The notes under the pieces were generated by a model, which saw nothing but the letters and a program-made list of their open reading frames with translations, was not told the origin of the DNA and made no database searches. Positions 30,822 through 40,512 of a stretch of DNA of 64,000 bases are shown here, in pieces; positions within the stretch are counted from its first letter, which is position 1, and each line of letters begins with the position of its first letter. Source of the stretch: Acetobacteraceae bacterium (lineage in GTDB: Bacteria > Pseudomonadota > Alphaproteobacteria > Acetobacterales > Acetobacteraceae); assembly GCA_947455205.1 (NCBI GenBank), contig CANGNF010000010.1, forward strand, positions 53,423-117,422, written 5' to 3'. The translations under genes were made by a program, and so were the position numbers.

Positions 30822-31855
30822 TAGAGAACGGCCTCCGCCACCACCCGCAGCGCTTCCGGCGTGGCGCCGGTCAGCACCAGGGTGCCCAGCTTGTTTTCCT
30901 TGGCCACCGCCTTGTAGTCCGCCAGGCGGCCGCGGATGCGGTCGGCGTTGCCGAGCAGGGCGATCTCGTCCACCAGCTTGTCCGGCACGGCGGCGGCGGC
31001 GGCCTGCTTCTTGCCGTCCAGGAACAGGTCCTGGATCTGCTTCGCGGCATCCGGGTAGCCCAGCCGCTTGCAGTAGTCGTTGTAGAAGTTCTTGCCGCGC
31101 GCCCCCATGCCGCCGATGTACAGCGCCAGCTCCGGCTTGCAGCTGTCGCGGCAGGCCTGCAGGTCGTCGCCCAGTCGGATCTTCACGTACGGCGCGGTGT
31201 CGAACCCCTCCAGGGTCAGCCCTACCTTCTGCCGGCCTTCCAGCACATCGGCGGTCGCGGCGTCGGCGGCCTCGGGCGAATAGAAGATCGGCAGGTTGCC
31301 GTCGGCGATCTCACCAGCCAGGCGCAGCCCGGCGGGGGTGATGCTGGCGGTGTAGAATTTCAGCCCCGGCTGGGGGTGGACAATGGTCTTCAACGGCTTG
31401 CCCAGCCCGGTGGCGCCAGGGCCGCGATACGGAATCTGGTAGTGCTCGCCGTCGTGCTCCAGCGGAGCCTCGCGCGCCATGATCTTCTTCATGATGCCGA
31501 TGTACTCGCGCATCCGCGTCATCGGCTTGCCATAGACCACGCCGTGCCAGCCCTCCACCACCTGCGGGCCCGAGGGCCCGAGCCCGCAGAGGAAGCGGTT
31601 GCCCGACAGCGCCTGCAGCGTCATCGCCGTCATCGCCGCGCAGGAGGGGGTGCGGCCGGGCATCTGCATGATGCCGGTGCCGGCCTTGATCCGCGTGGTC
31701 TGCGCCAGCACCCAGGTAACCGGCGTGACCGCGTCGGTGCCCCAGGATTCGCCGCACCAGACCGAATCGAAGCCGAGGCGCTCGGCCTCCAGAATGCGCG
31801 GCATATCCACTTCGGGCCGCGCATTGCCGACGCTGAGGGTGATTCCAAGCTTCAT
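30821..31855 (-). CDS. Luciferase-like F420-dependent oxidoreductase
   Basis: Flavin/F420-dependent oxidoreductase of the LLM (luciferase-like monooxygenase) superfamily, 344 residues with an intact TIM-barrel pattern: MKLGITLSVGN, ERLGFDSVWCGESWG, TRIKAGTGIMQMPGRTP, and NRFLCGLGPSGPQVVEGWHG. It looks most like the mycobacterial F420-dependent LLM subgroup. Substrate unknown. ATG at 31855 is preferred to the ATG at 31894 because it starts the family domain exactly and lies four bases after the stop of the paralogous gene, so the pair is an operon. FbiC, which makes the F420 precursor, is encoded divergently. Confidence 0.83.
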   Translation of the reverse strand: MKLGITLSVGNARPEVDMPRILEAERLGFDSVWCGESWGTDAVTPVTWVLAQTTRIKAGTGIMQMPGRTPSCAAMTAMTLQALSGNRFLCGLGPSGPQVVEGWHGVVYGKPMTRMREYIGIMKKIMAREAPLEHDGEHYQIPYRGPGATGLGKPLKTIVHPQPGLKFYTASITPAGLRLAGEIADGNLPIFYSPEAADAATADVLEGRQKVGLTLEGFDTAPYVKIRLGDDLQACRDSCKPELALYIGGMGARGKNFYNDYCKRLGYPDAAKQIQDLFLDGKKQAAAAAVPDKLVDEIALLGNADRIRGRLADYKAVAKENKLGTLVLTGATPEALRVVAEAVL

Positions 31856-31859
31856 GGCG

Positions 31860-32810
31860 CTAAACCTTGCTGGCGATGTCGCGGTGGAAGGCACGCATGG
31901 CGTCGAGCATCTCCTCGGCGCTGCTGGCGGGGAAGTTGAAGTCCATGCTGTCCACGCCCATGGCCTTCAGCGCCCGCAGGTCGGCCGCCACCTGGTCCGG
32001 CGTGCCGGAAAACAGGCGCCGGTTGCCGTCGCTGGCCAGGGGCGCCATGTCCGGCCCGTATTTCTGCACCCGGTAGGCCAGGGCCACGCCGGCCGGGTCG
32101 CGCCCGGCGGCAGCGACCAGGCCGCGCATCTTGGCCACCCCGGCCTGGTAGCGCTCCATGCTGTCCAGCGGAAAGGACGGGTTGGTGCCGATCGGGTACC
32201 AGCCATCCCCCAGCCGGGCAACGCGGCGCAGCGCCGGGCCGCTCTCGCCGCCGATCCATATCGGCGGGTGCGGCTTCTGCACCGGCTTCGGCTCGAAGAC
32301 CAGCTTGTCGAAGCTGAGGAACTCGCCCTTGAAGCTGGGGTCCTGCTGCGTCCACAGCAGCTTGCACACCGCCATCGTCTCGTCGGTGATCCGGCCGCGC
32401 GCCTCGTAGGAGGAGCCCATCGCCTCGATCTCCTCCTTCAGCCAGCCGGCGCCGATGCCGACCGTGAGCCGCCCGCCGGAGAGGATATCGATGGTGGACA
32501 GCACCTTGGCGGTCAGCACCGGCTGGCGATGCGGCACCACCATGACGCTGGTGACCAGGCGCAGCCGCGTGGTCTTGGCGGCCACCCAGGCCACCTCGGT
32601 CAGTTGCTCATGGCGGGAGCCGGCCGCGCCGGCGGGGAACTCACCGGTGTCGCTGTAGGGGTAGCGGGTGGAGATGTCGGTCGGGATGACCACATGGTCC
32701 GAGAAGGTGGCGTAGTCGAAGCCGATGGCCTCGGCGCCCTGGGCCAGCTTGACCAGGTTGTCCGGCGTGGCCAGCGGCCCGCCGGCCGGGGCGTTGAAAC
32801 CGATCTTCAT
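31860..32810 (-). CDS. Luciferase-like F420-dependent oxidoreductase (second paralogue)
   Basis: LLM-family protein of 316 residues, start MKIGFNAPAGG. Family motifs are EAIGFDYATFSDHVVIP, TTRLRLVTSVMVVPHRQP and GRLTVGIGAGW. It is the promoter-proximal gene of the two-gene LLM operon. It falls in a different LLM subgroup from its neighbour, so they are not a recent duplication and are unlikely to be redundant. Electron carrier is probably F420 rather than FMN, given the fbiC gene 200 bases away; that is inference from context and subgroup resemblance. Confidence 0.82.
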   Translation of the reverse strand: MKIGFNAPAGGPLATPDNLVKLAQGAEAIGFDYATFSDHVVIPTDISTRYPYSDTGEFPAGAAGSRHEQLTEVAWVAAKTTRLRLVTSVMVVPHRQPVLTAKVLSTIDILSGGRLTVGIGAGWLKEEIEAMGSSYEARGRITDETMAVCKLLWTQQDPSFKGEFLSFDKLVFEPKPVQKPHPPIWIGGESGPALRRVARLGDGWYPIGTNPSFPLDSMERYQAGVAKMRGLVAAAGRDPAGVALAYRVQKYGPDMAPLASDGNRRLFSGTPDQVAADLRALKAMGVDSMDFNFPASSAEEMLDAMRAFHRDIASKV

Positions 32811-32885
32811 TATGGACTGCCTCCCATCGCGCCAGGGCCTGCCAGGCGCTTACGCAGGCGCCTCGCATACCCCGGCTGTTGTTGG

Positions 32886-32932
32886 GCGGCTGATTCGCGC
32901 CGCCGGTGATTCCATCGGCGACGATCAGACGC
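32886..32932. repeat. 47-bp palindromic repeat, copy 2
   Basis: Second copy of the element at 30775-30821, in the same orientation. The hairpin is CGCCGGTG-ATTC-CATCGGCG (32901-32916) with a single G-U pair. It lies in the divergent region between the LLM operon and fbiC, so unlike copy 1 it is not between convergent stops. The changes between copies keep the stem paired except for one wobble. Confidence 0.75.
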
Positions 32933-33016
32933 CAGGGGCTGCCCTCGTGTTGCGCTGTGGCGCCGCTGGCCGCAGGATGCGGGCGAAGTGGCTTCCCGGC
33001 AAGCGGAGAGCAGAGG

Positions 33017-35362
33017 GTGGATTCAGGCTTGGAACACATGCTGGACGCGCCGCTGGATGCCCTGATGGCCGAGGCCTCGGCGCTGCGGGATGCCGCGCAT
33101 GGCCGCGTCGTCACCTATTCGCGCAAGGTGTTCATTCCGCTGACCAAGCTGTGCCGGGACGTGTGCCACTACTGCACCTTCGCCGAGACACCGCGCGCCG
33201 GGCACGCCGCCTACCTTTCGCCGGAGGAAGTGCTCGCCATCGCCCGCGCCGGCGAGGCCGCCGGCTGCACCGAGGCGCTGTTCACCCTGGGCGACAAGCC
33301 GGAGCTGCGCTACGCGGCGGCGCGCGAGGCCCTGGCGGCGCTGGGCTACGCCACCACCATCGACTACTTGGTGGCGATGTGCGCGCTGGTGCTGAAGGAG
33401 ACCAGCCTGCTGCCGCACGCCAACCCCGGCGTGATGACCCGCGACGAGATCGCCGCGCTCCGCGCCGTGACCGCCAGCCAGGGCGTGATGCTGGAAAGCG
33501 TCAGCGAGCGGCTGTGCGAACCGGGCCAGGTACATTACGGCAGCCCGGACAAGCACCCGGCGGCGCGGCTTGAGGTGCTGCGCCTGGCCGGCGAGCTGCG
33601 CGTCCCCTTCACCACCGGCATCCTGATCGGCATCGGCGAGACGCGGGCGGAAACGCTGGCGGCACTGGAGGCGATCCGCGACCTGCACGCGCAGCATGGC
33701 CACATCCAGGAAGTCATCATCCAGAACTTCCGCGCCAAGCCGAAGACCAAGCGCGCCGAGGCCGAGGAGCCGGGGCTGGAGGAGCTGCTCTGGACCATCG
33801 CCGCCGCCCGCGTGGTGCTGGGCGGCGCGATGAACATCCAGGCGCCGCCCAACCTCTCGCCCGGCGTGTACCAACGGCTGGTGGCGGCCGGGCTGAACGA
33901 CTGGGGCGGCGTTTCCCCGGTCACGCCCGACCACGTGAACCCCGAGGCACCCTGGCCGCATCTGGAAGACCTGGCCCAGCGCACCGCGGAGGCCGGCAAG
34001 GTGCTGGTGCAGCGCCTGCCCGCCTATCCCGGCTTCACCGACGCCAACTGGCAGGCGCCGGCTGTGCTGACCAAGGTGATGCAGGCCAGCGACGCCGCCG
34101 GCTTCGCCCGTGGCGACGACTGGTCCCCCGGCGAGGTGACGCCCCCTGCCCTGTCCGTGGCCCGGTTGGCGGCGCCGGATGCGCGGCTGGTGCGCCTGGT
34201 GGACCGCGCGGCCGGCGGCGAGCGACTGGACACGGACGGCATCATGGCGCTGTTCGCGGCGCGGGATGCCGACTACGCCCATGTGACGGCGGCGGCCGAT
34301 GCGCTGCGCCAGGCGGTCAGCGGCGACGTGGTGCGTTACGTCGTCAACCGCAACATCAACTACACCAACATCTGCACCTATCGCTGCACCTTCTGCGCCT
34401 TCAGCAAGGGCAAGACGCATGAGGCGCTGCGCGGCGCCGCCTACGACCTGGACCACGGCGAGATCGTCCGCCGCGCGGTGGAGGCCTGGGACCGCGGCGC
34501 GACGGAAGTGTGCCTGCAGGGCGGCATCCACCCCGACTACACCGGGGAGACGTACCTGGGCATCTGCCGCGCCATCAAGGCGGCGGTGCCGGGCATGCAC
34601 ATCCACGCCTTCTCGCCGCTGGAGGTGACGCAGGGCGCGGCGACGCTGGGGCTGTCGCTCAGCGCCTTCCTGGCGCGGCTGAAGGACGCCGGGCTGGGCA
34701 CCCTGCCCGGCACGGCGGCGGAGATCCTGGACGACGAGATCCGCGCGATCATCTGCCCCGACAAGGTCAACACCGCCGAATGGGTGGCGGTGGCGCGCGC
34801 CGCGCATGCGCTGGGGCTGCGGACCACCAGCACCATCATGTACGGCCATGTCGAGGGTCCGCTGAACTGGGCGCGCCACCTGCTGGTGCTGCGCGATGTG
34901 CAGGTGGAAACCGGCGGCTTCACCGAGTTCGTGCCGCTGCCCTTCGTGCACATGGAAGCGCCGATGTACCTGCGCGGCCTGGCGCGGAAAGGCCCGACTT
35001 TCCGCGAGGCGGTGCTGATGCACAGCGTGGCCCGGCTGGTGCTGCACCCGCATATCCAGAACATCCAGACCAGCTGGGTGAAGATGGGCCCGGCCGGCGC
35101 GGCGCTGGCGCTGCAATCCGGCGCCAACGACCTGGGCGGCACGCTGATGAACGAGAGCATCAGCCGCGCCGCCGGCACTCAGCACGGCCAGGAATTCCCG
35201 CCCGAGGCGATGGAAACCCTGATCTCCGGCATCGGCCGCACCCCGCGCCAGCGCGAGACCACCTATGGCGAACCCTCGCAGGAACGCCGCGTGGCTTCCT
35301 TCAACGCGCGGGAGCTGGCGCCGGTGGTGCAGACCGCGCCGAGGAAGCGCGAACTGGCGTAG
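33017..35362 (+). CDS. fbiC: Bifunctional FO synthase (CofG-CofH fusion)
   Basis: Radical SAM protein of 781 residues with two radical SAM halves. The N-terminal half (CofG type) has CX3CX2C at Cys46, Cys50 and Cys53 (CRDVCHYCTF); the C-terminal half (CofH type) has it at Cys453, Cys457 and Cys460 (CTYRCTFCAF). Together they make 7,8-didemethyl-8-hydroxy-5-deazariboflavin (FO), the chromophore of coenzyme F420, from tyrosine and 5-amino-6-ribitylaminouracil. Such fusion is the actinobacterial layout; archaea split the gene. The GTG at 33017 follows GGAGAG at 33005; an ATG at 33038 is possible. The other F420 genes (cofC, cofD, cofE) are not in the window. Confidence 0.93.
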   Translation: MDSGLEHMLDAPLDALMAEASALRDAAHGRVVTYSRKVFIPLTKLCRDVCHYCTFAETPRAGHAAYLSPEEVLAIARAGEAAGCTEALFTLGDKPELRYAAAREALAALGYATTIDYLVAMCALVLKETSLLPHANPGVMTRDEIAALRAVTASQGVMLESVSERLCEPGQVHYGSPDKHPAARLEVLRLAGELRVPFTTGILIGIGETRAETLAALEAIRDLHAQHGHIQEVIIQNFRAKPKTKRAEAEEPGLEELLWTIAAARVVLGGAMNIQAPPNLSPGVYQRLVAAGLNDWGGVSPVTPDHVNPEAPWPHLEDLAQRTAEAGKVLVQRLPAYPGFTDANWQAPAVLTKVMQASDAAGFARGDDWSPGEVTPPALSVARLAAPDARLVRLVDRAAGGERLDTDGIMALFAARDADYAHVTAAADALRQAVSGDVVRYVVNRNINYTNICTYRCTFCAFSKGKTHEALRGAAYDLDHGEIVRRAVEAWDRGATEVCLQGGIHPDYTGETYLGICRAIKAAVPGMHIHAFSPLEVTQGAATLGLSLSAFLARLKDAGLGTLPGTAAEILDDEIRAIICPDKVNTAEWVAVARAAHALGLRTTSTIMYGHVEGPLNWARHLLVLRDVQVETGGFTEFVPLPFVHMEAPMYLRGLARKGPTFREAVLMHSVARLVLHPHIQNIQTSWVKMGPAGAALALQSGANDLGGTLMNESISRAAGTQHGQEFPPEAMETLISGIGRTPRQRETTYGEPSQERRVASFNARELAPVVQTAPRKRELA

Positions 35363-35382
35363 GGCCTGACCGGCCGCGATCG

Positions 35383-35401
35383 CCGCCGCGATGCGCGGCG
35401 G
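35383..35401. terminator. Candidate bidirectional terminator between fbiC and parC
   Basis: CCGCCGCG-ATG-CGCGGCGG, a perfect eight-base-pair stem with a three-base loop, in the 53-base gap between convergent stops of fbiC and parC. There is no T-run on either strand, so it may only pause or protect the 3' ends. Confidence 0.4.
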
Positions 35402-35415
35402 TCGCCGCCCGTTCG

Positions 35416-37650
35416 CTACACCTCGAAGCGGTTGCTCTTCGGGAAGCCGGTCGGCGGTTGCTTGCCGGCGCCGGCGCGGTTGCCGCGCCACTCCCGCAGG
35501 TCGGCTTCCGTCCGCACCCCGCCGCCATGCTTCCAGCGCAGCCCGGTGGCCTTGCCGAAGACCTGCACGTCGCTCAGCTTGCCGTCGCGGTAGGTCTGCA
35601 ACTGCACGCCGCGGCCACGGGTCATCTCCGGCACCTGGTCGAGCGCGAAGACCAGCAGCTTGCGGTTGGTGCCGATGACGGCGACGGTATCGCCCTCGGC
35701 CGGAACGCACAGCATGGCGCGCTTGCCCGCCTCCGGCACCAGGACCTGCTTGCCGGTGCGCTTCTCCGCCAGCATCTCCTCGGCCCGGGCGACGAAGCCC
35801 TTGCCGTCCTCCGCCGCCAGCAGGAAGCGCTCGCCCTCCTTGTGGACATGGGCGGTGATGATCTCGTCCTCGGTCGCCAGGTCCAGCAGCAGCCGCACCG
35901 GCTGGCCGTCGCCCCGGCCGCGCGGGATGATGTCCGCCTTCAGCGTGTAGGCCTTGCCGTTGCTGGCGAAGAGCACGACGCGGTCGGTGGTCTCGGCATG
36001 CAGCCAGGTGTGCAGGCCGTCGCCTTCCTTGAAGCGAAGCTCGGCATCCTCGGCGATGTGGCCCTTCTGCGCGCGGACCCAGCCCTTTTCGGACAATATC
36101 ACAGTGATCGGCTCGCGCTCGACGAAGCTGCTCTCGTCGATCAGCACCGCCGGCAGCAGGGCGCCGGCCTCGGTGCGGCGGTTGCCCAGGGCGCCCTCGC
36201 CGAACTTGGCACGGGTCGCCTCGATTTCGGACGAAATGGCGGCCCAGCGCTTGCTCTCGCTGCCCAGCAGGCCCTGCAGCGACTTCTGTTCCGCGCTGAG
36301 CTTCCGGTGCTCCTTGCGGATTTCCATCTCCTCCAGCTTGCGCAGCGCGCGCAGCCGCATGTCCAGGATGGCGTTCGCTTGCGTTTCGGACAAACTGAAG
36401 GTGGCCATCAGGGCCTCCTTCGGCTTGTCTTCCTCGCGGACGATCCGGATCACCTCGTCCAGGTTCAGGTAGACGACCAGGTAGCCGTCCAGGATCTCCA
36501 GCCGCCGGGCGATGGCGGCCAGCCGGTGCTCGGTACGGCGCACCAGCACCACGTGGCGGTGGTCCAGCCAGCAGCGCAGCACCTGCCTCAGCCCCATCAC
36601 CCGGGGGGTGCGGTCGGCGTCCAGCACGTTCATGTTCAGGCTGAAGCGGGACTCAAGCTGCGTCGCGCGGAACATCGTCTCCATCAGCACCGCCGGGTCC
36701 ACCGTGCGGGACTTCGGCTCGATCACCAGGCGGATGATGTCGGTGCTTTCGTCGCGGATATCGGCCAGCAGCGGCAGCTTCTTCTCGTCCAGCAGCAGGG
36801 CGATCTGCTCGATCAGCTTGGACTTCTGCACCTGGTAGGGGATTTCGGTGACGATGATGCGCCATGTCCCCTGCTTGGCGTCTTCCTTGTGCCAGCGGGC
36901 GCGCATGCGGAAGCCGCCGCGGCCGGTCTCATAGGCCTCGCGGATCGCCTCCTTCGGCTCTACCAGAATGCCGCCGGTAGGGAAGTCCGGGCCGGGAATG
37001 TGCTTCAGCAGGTCGTCGGTGGTGGCGCCGGGGTTGCGGATCAGTTCCAGCGCTGCGCTGCACAGCTCCCCGGCATTGTGCGGCGGAATACTGGTGGCCA
37101 TGCCCACCGCGATGCCGCTGGCGCCATTGGCCAGCAGGTTCGGAAAGGCCGCCGGCAGCACCACCGGCTCGTTCTCCTCGCCGTCATAGGTGGCGCGGAA
37201 ATCGACCGTGTTCTCATCGATGCCCTGCAGCATCGCCTGGGCCACGTCGGTCAGCCGGGCTTCGGTGTACCGCATGGCCGCGGCGTTATCGCCGTCGATA
37301 TTGCCGAAATTGCCCTGGCCATCCACCAGCGGGTAGCGCGCGGCGAAGTCCTGCGCCTGGCGGACCAATGCCTCGTAGATGCTGGAATCGCCGTGCGGGT
37401 GATACTTGCCCATCACGTCGCCGACGATGCGGGCGCATTTCTTGAAGCCGGCATCCGGGTCCAGCTTCAGCTGGTGCATGGCCCACAGCAGCCGCCGATG
37501 CACCGGCTTCAGCCCGTCCCGCACATCCGGCAGGCTGCGGGACGTGATGGTGGACATGGCATAGGCCAGGTAGCGCTCGCCCAGCGCCTCGGCCAGGCGG
37601 GTGTCGCGCACTTCGCCGCCTTCAGGCGTGGTCATGATATCGTCAGGCAT
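35416..37650 (-). CDS. parC: DNA topoisomerase IV subunit A
   Basis: ATP-dependent type II topoisomerase subunit, 744 residues. The breakage-reunion tyrosine is Tyr128 in [10 protein letters not shown]. The quinolone-resistance region reads [13 protein letters not shown]; the positions equivalent to E. coli ParC Ser80 and Glu84 are Ser89 and Glu93, both wild type. The length and the C-terminal beta-propeller region without a GyrA box support ParC over GyrA. It decatenates daughter chromosomes with ParE (elsewhere). GAGGAAG precedes the ATG, partly overlapping the recO stop, so recO and parC form one operon. Confidence 0.94.
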   Translation of the reverse strand: MPDDIMTTPEGGEVRDTRLAEALGERYLAYAMSTITSRSLPDVRDGLKPVHRRLLWAMHQLKLDPDAGFKKCARIVGDVMGKYHPHGDSSIYEALVRQAQDFAARYPLVDGQGNFGNIDGDNAAAMRYTEARLTDVAQAMLQGIDENTVDFRATYDGEENEPVVLPAAFPNLLANGASGIAVGMATSIPPHNAGELCSAALELIRNPGATTDDLLKHIPGPDFPTGGILVEPKEAIREAYETGRGGFRMRARWHKEDAKQGTWRIIVTEIPYQVQKSKLIEQIALLLDEKKLPLLADIRDESTDIIRLVIEPKSRTVDPAVLMETMFRATQLESRFSLNMNVLDADRTPRVMGLRQVLRCWLDHRHVVLVRRTEHRLAAIARRLEILDGYLVVYLNLDEVIRIVREEDKPKEALMATFSLSETQANAILDMRLRALRKLEEMEIRKEHRKLSAEQKSLQGLLGSESKRWAAISSEIEATRAKFGEGALGNRRTEAGALLPAVLIDESSFVEREPITVILSEKGWVRAQKGHIAEDAELRFKEGDGLHTWLHAETTDRVVLFASNGKAYTLKADIIPRGRGDGQPVRLLLDLATEDEIITAHVHKEGERFLLAAEDGKGFVARAEEMLAEKRTGKQVLVPEAGKRAMLCVPAEGDTVAVIGTNRKLLVFALDQVPEMTRGRGVQLQTYRDGKLSDVQVFGKATGLRWKHGGGVRTEADLREWRGNRAGAGKQPPTGFPKSNRFEV

Positions 37651-37657
37651 ATCTTCC

Positions 37658-38413
37658 TCACACCGAATCGGCGGCCAGCGCGGCGACCCTGTCTAGCAGC
37701 ATCGCCCGGCCCTTTGGTAGCGCTTTGTTCTGGTTGGCATAGGCATCCCGTCCCAGAAAATGCCCGGTCAGCCGCATCCCCGCAAGCCAGTCGGCGGGGC
37801 CGGAGGGGTCGTTGGCACCGGGACGGTCCTCCGCCAGCAGGAAGGCGGGCAGCCGCAGCAGCCGGTCGCGCCAGGGCTCCCCGGCCGCCGCCGCCACCGC
37901 CCGGCCGGTGCGCGGGGAAACCCAGGCCAGGTCGTCAGCCGCCCCGGTCAGCGCGCAGGAGGCCAGGTCCAGGCCGAAGCCGATCTCCCGCAGCAGCAGC
38001 GCCTCCCACCGCACATAGTCCGGCAGCAGGGCCAGCGCCCCGCCCGGCAGCCGCGCCAGCAGGCTGACCAGGCCGTGGAACACCGGCGGATGCGCCTGGC
38101 GCTCCGGCAGCGCCGTCTCCGCCAGGGCGCAGGCCGAGGCCAGCAGCGCCATGCCGAGCGGATCCTCCATGGCCAGCGCCGCGCTGGGGTGCACCATCTC
38201 GGCCGAAACCGCGCCCAGCTGGTCGGCCAGACGGCCGACCCAGCGCGCCTCCACCAAGTTGCCAGGCTGCCATACCGGCGCCTGGGCACGGCTGGCCCCG
38301 CCCTTGGCCAGGCCGGCGTGGCGGCCATGGGCTTCGGTCAACAGCGAAACCAGGGCACCGGCCTCGCCATAGGGGCGAAGGCCGAGCACCACGGCGGGGG
38401 CCTGCCATTCCAT
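37658..38413 (-). CDS. recO: DNA repair protein RecO
   Basis: RecO of 251 residues, the usual size in alphaproteobacteria. The N-terminal OB fold begins [27 protein letters not shown], followed by the helical part with the conserved LRxxGxxxDL-like [13 protein letters not shown] and C-terminal [18 protein letters not shown]. RecO loads RecA on SSB-coated single-stranded DNA with RecR. Upstream of parC with a seven-base gap. The zinc-binding four-cysteine site found in some RecO proteins is absent. Confidence 0.92.
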   Translation of the reverse strand: MEWQAPAVVLGLRPYGEAGALVSLLTEAHGRHAGLAKGGASRAQAPVWQPGNLVEARWVGRLADQLGAVSAEMVHPSAALAMEDPLGMALLASACALAETALPERQAHPPVFHGLVSLLARLPGGALALLPDYVRWEALLLREIGFGLDLASCALTGAADDLAWVSPRTGRAVAAAAGEPWRDRLLRLPAFLLAEDRPGANDPSGPADWLAGMRLTGHFLGRDAYANQNKALPKGRAMLLDRVAALAADSV

Positions 38414-38523
38414 GCATGGGGCATATGGGCGAACCGGCCACGGGGTCCAGCGGCTTCGTTCAGCGAAGCTTCATCGCTGGCGCGCAGAATGCCGGAAACC
38501 GCCGTTATCGAAGGCCGCCCCTC

Positions 38524-40509
38524 ATGCTGCGTCGCCTGCCCATTGCCCTGCGCCTCCATGGCATAACCCTGCTTGCCCTGGTCGGTCTGCTGACCCTGGC
38601 CGTGGTCTTTGCCTCTGGCCGGACCACCCAGATGGAGGCCGAGCGCGGCGCGCTGCTGCGTGCCGTGGTGGACAGCGCCATCGCCATCGCGGCGGGGCAG
38701 GAGGCCGAGGTCAAGGCCGGCCGCGTCTCGGTGGAACAGGGCCAGCGCACCGCCCTCGCCGCCATCCGGGCCATGCGCTACCAGGGCCAGGAATACGTCT
38801 GGGTGAACGACACCCACCCCCGCATGGTCATGCACCCGTTCCGCCCGGACCTTGAGGGCAAGGACATCGGCGAGATGGCCGACCCCAACGGCTTCCAGCT
38901 GTTCCGCGCCTTCGTCCGCGCCGCGCAGGACCGGCCGGAAGGCGACGTGGTCGGCTACCTCTGGCCGCGCCCGGGGGCGGAGGAGCCGGTGGAGAAGCTC
39001 TCCTTCGTGCGCGGCTTCGCGCCCTGGGGCTGGGTGGTCGGCTCCGGCGTCTACGTGGACGACCTGCGCGCGGCGCAGCGGCGCATCTGGCTCTCGGCCG
39101 CGCTGGAGGCGCTGGGCACCGCGGCGCTGGTCGGGCTGCTGGCCACGCTGCTGGGCCGCGGCATCGTCCGGCCCCTGGCGCTGGTGACCCAGCAGACCGT
39201 GCAACTGGCCGCCGGCAAGCTTGAGACGGCGGTGCAGGGCCAGGACCGCCACGACGAGATGGGTGCCCTGGCGCGGGCGCTGGAGACCTTCCGCCTGCAG
39301 GGGCTGGAGAACCTCCGCATGGAAGGCGAGGTCACCGCGGAGCGGCTGGCCAAGGACCGTCGGCAGGCCGCGGTGGAGGCGCATGTGCAGGAGTTCGGCG
39401 CCAGCGCCAGCGCCGCCATGTCCGGCCTGGTCGGCACCGCCGAGGAAATGCGCGGCACCGCCGAGCGCATGACCGAGACCGCCGAGCGCATCCGCCGCTA
39501 TTCGCGGGACACCGGCACCGGCGCCGAGGCCGCCAGCCGCGACCTTTCCACCGTGGCCGCCGCCACCGAGGAACTGGCCGCCAGCACCGGCGAGATCGCC
39601 CGCCAGGTGCGCGACGCCACCAGCATGATTGCGACGGCGGTGCAGGAGGCGCAGCAATCCGACTCGCTGGTGGCCGGGTTGACCGGCCATGCGCGGGAGA
39701 TCGGCGCCGTGGTCCGGCTGATCGAGGATGTCGCCGGCCGTACCAACCTGCTGGCGCTGAACGCCACCATCGAGGCCGCCCGCGCCGGCGAGGCCGGCAA
39801 GGGCTTCGCCGTGGTCGCCGGGGAGGTGAAGAACCTGGCGGCGCAGACCGCCCGCGCCACCGCCGACATCGCCGGCAAGATCGCAGCCGTGCAGGGCAGC
39901 ACCGACCAGGCCTGCGAGGCGATCGGCCGCATCGCCCATACCGTCCGCCGGGTGGAGGAGATCGCCGCCGGCATCGCCCATGCGGTGGAGGAACAGGGCC
40001 GCGCCACGCAGGAGATTGCCGCCGGCGCGCAGAGCGTGGCCCGCACCACCGATGCCACCGCCCAGGCCATGCAGGACCTGGTGGCCGTGGCCGACCAGAC
40101 CGGCACGCTGAGCCAGGACGTGCTGCGGGCCGCCGCCGGCAGCGGGCAGGAGGCGGCAACCCTGCGCGGCGAGATGGACAGCTTCCTGGAAGCCATGCGC
40201 AACGCCGGGGAACGCCGGCACTACGACCGCCTTCCCGGCCGTGGCCTGACCGTGGCCGTGCTGCTGACCGGCGGCACCCAGCAACTGCCGATAGCCGACA
40301 TGGCCCGTGGCGGCGTGGCGGTGGTGGGCGAACTGGCCCTGCCGGTGGGCGCCCGGGCGGAACTGCGGCTGCCGGGCGGCGACAGCACCGTCACCGGCCG
40401 GGTCGCGCGGAAGGGGTCGGGCGTGACCGCCTTTGCCCTGAACCAGGACCTGGCCACCCTGGCGCGGATAGATACCGCGCTGGCGCATCTGCGCGGCCGG
40501 GCGGCCTGA
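38524..40509 (+). CDS. Methyl-accepting chemotaxis protein with cache sensor and C-terminal PilZ domain
   Basis: Chemoreceptor of 661 residues. A membrane helix (about 11-31) is followed by a periplasmic single cache domain ([18 protein letters not shown], about 80-170), a second membrane helix (about 192-215), HAMP, and the signalling hairpin with [19 protein letters not shown]. An unusual extra domain from about residue 560 looks like PilZ: RRHYDR (565-570 region) gives the RxxxR of c-di-GMP binding, and DMARGG replaces the serine of (D/N)xSxxG by alanine. It would link c-di-GMP with chemotaxis. The ATG at 38524 is chosen at the hydrophobic N-terminus; upstream in-frame ATGs add unrelated residues. 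No che genes adjoin. Confidence 0.88.
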   Translation: MLRRLPIALRLHGITLLALVGLLTLAVVFASGRTTQMEAERGALLRAVVDSAIAIAAGQEAEVKAGRVSVEQGQRTALAAIRAMRYQGQEYVWVNDTHPRMVMHPFRPDLEGKDIGEMADPNGFQLFRAFVRAAQDRPEGDVVGYLWPRPGAEEPVEKLSFVRGFAPWGWVVGSGVYVDDLRAAQRRIWLSAALEALGTAALVGLLATLLGRGIVRPLALVTQQTVQLAAGKLETAVQGQDRHDEMGALARALETFRLQGLENLRMEGEVTAERLAKDRRQAAVEAHVQEFGASASAAMSGLVGTAEEMRGTAERMTETAERIRRYSRDTGTGAEAASRDLSTVAAATEELAASTGEIARQVRDATSMIATAVQEAQQSDSLVAGLTGHAREIGAVVRLIEDVAGRTNLLALNATIEAARAGEAGKGFAVVAGEVKNLAAQTARATADIAGKIAAVQGSTDQACEAIGRIAHTVRRVEEIAAGIAHAVEEQGRATQEIAAGAQSVARTTDATAQAMQDLVAVADQTGTLSQDVLRAAAGSGQEAATLRGEMDSFLEAMRNAGERRHYDRLPGRGLTVAVLLTGGTQQLPIADMARGGVAVVGELALPVGARAELRLPGGDSTVTGRVARKGSGVTAFALNQDLATLARIDTALAHLRGRAA

Positions 40510-40512
40510 GCC

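Noticed and set aside
33023..35710. A long minus-strand frame opposite fbiC
   Set aside because: It crosses fbiC and the end of parC antisense; both are well supported.
35416..37650. gyrA instead of parC
   Set aside because: Length, recO linkage and lack of a GyrA box in the C-terminal part favour ParC.
34510..38067. A 1185-residue plus-strand frame across the end of fbiC, parC and recO
   Set aside because: It lies over three recognisable genes and its translation is low-complexity Gly/Ala/Arg/Gln; it has no domain.
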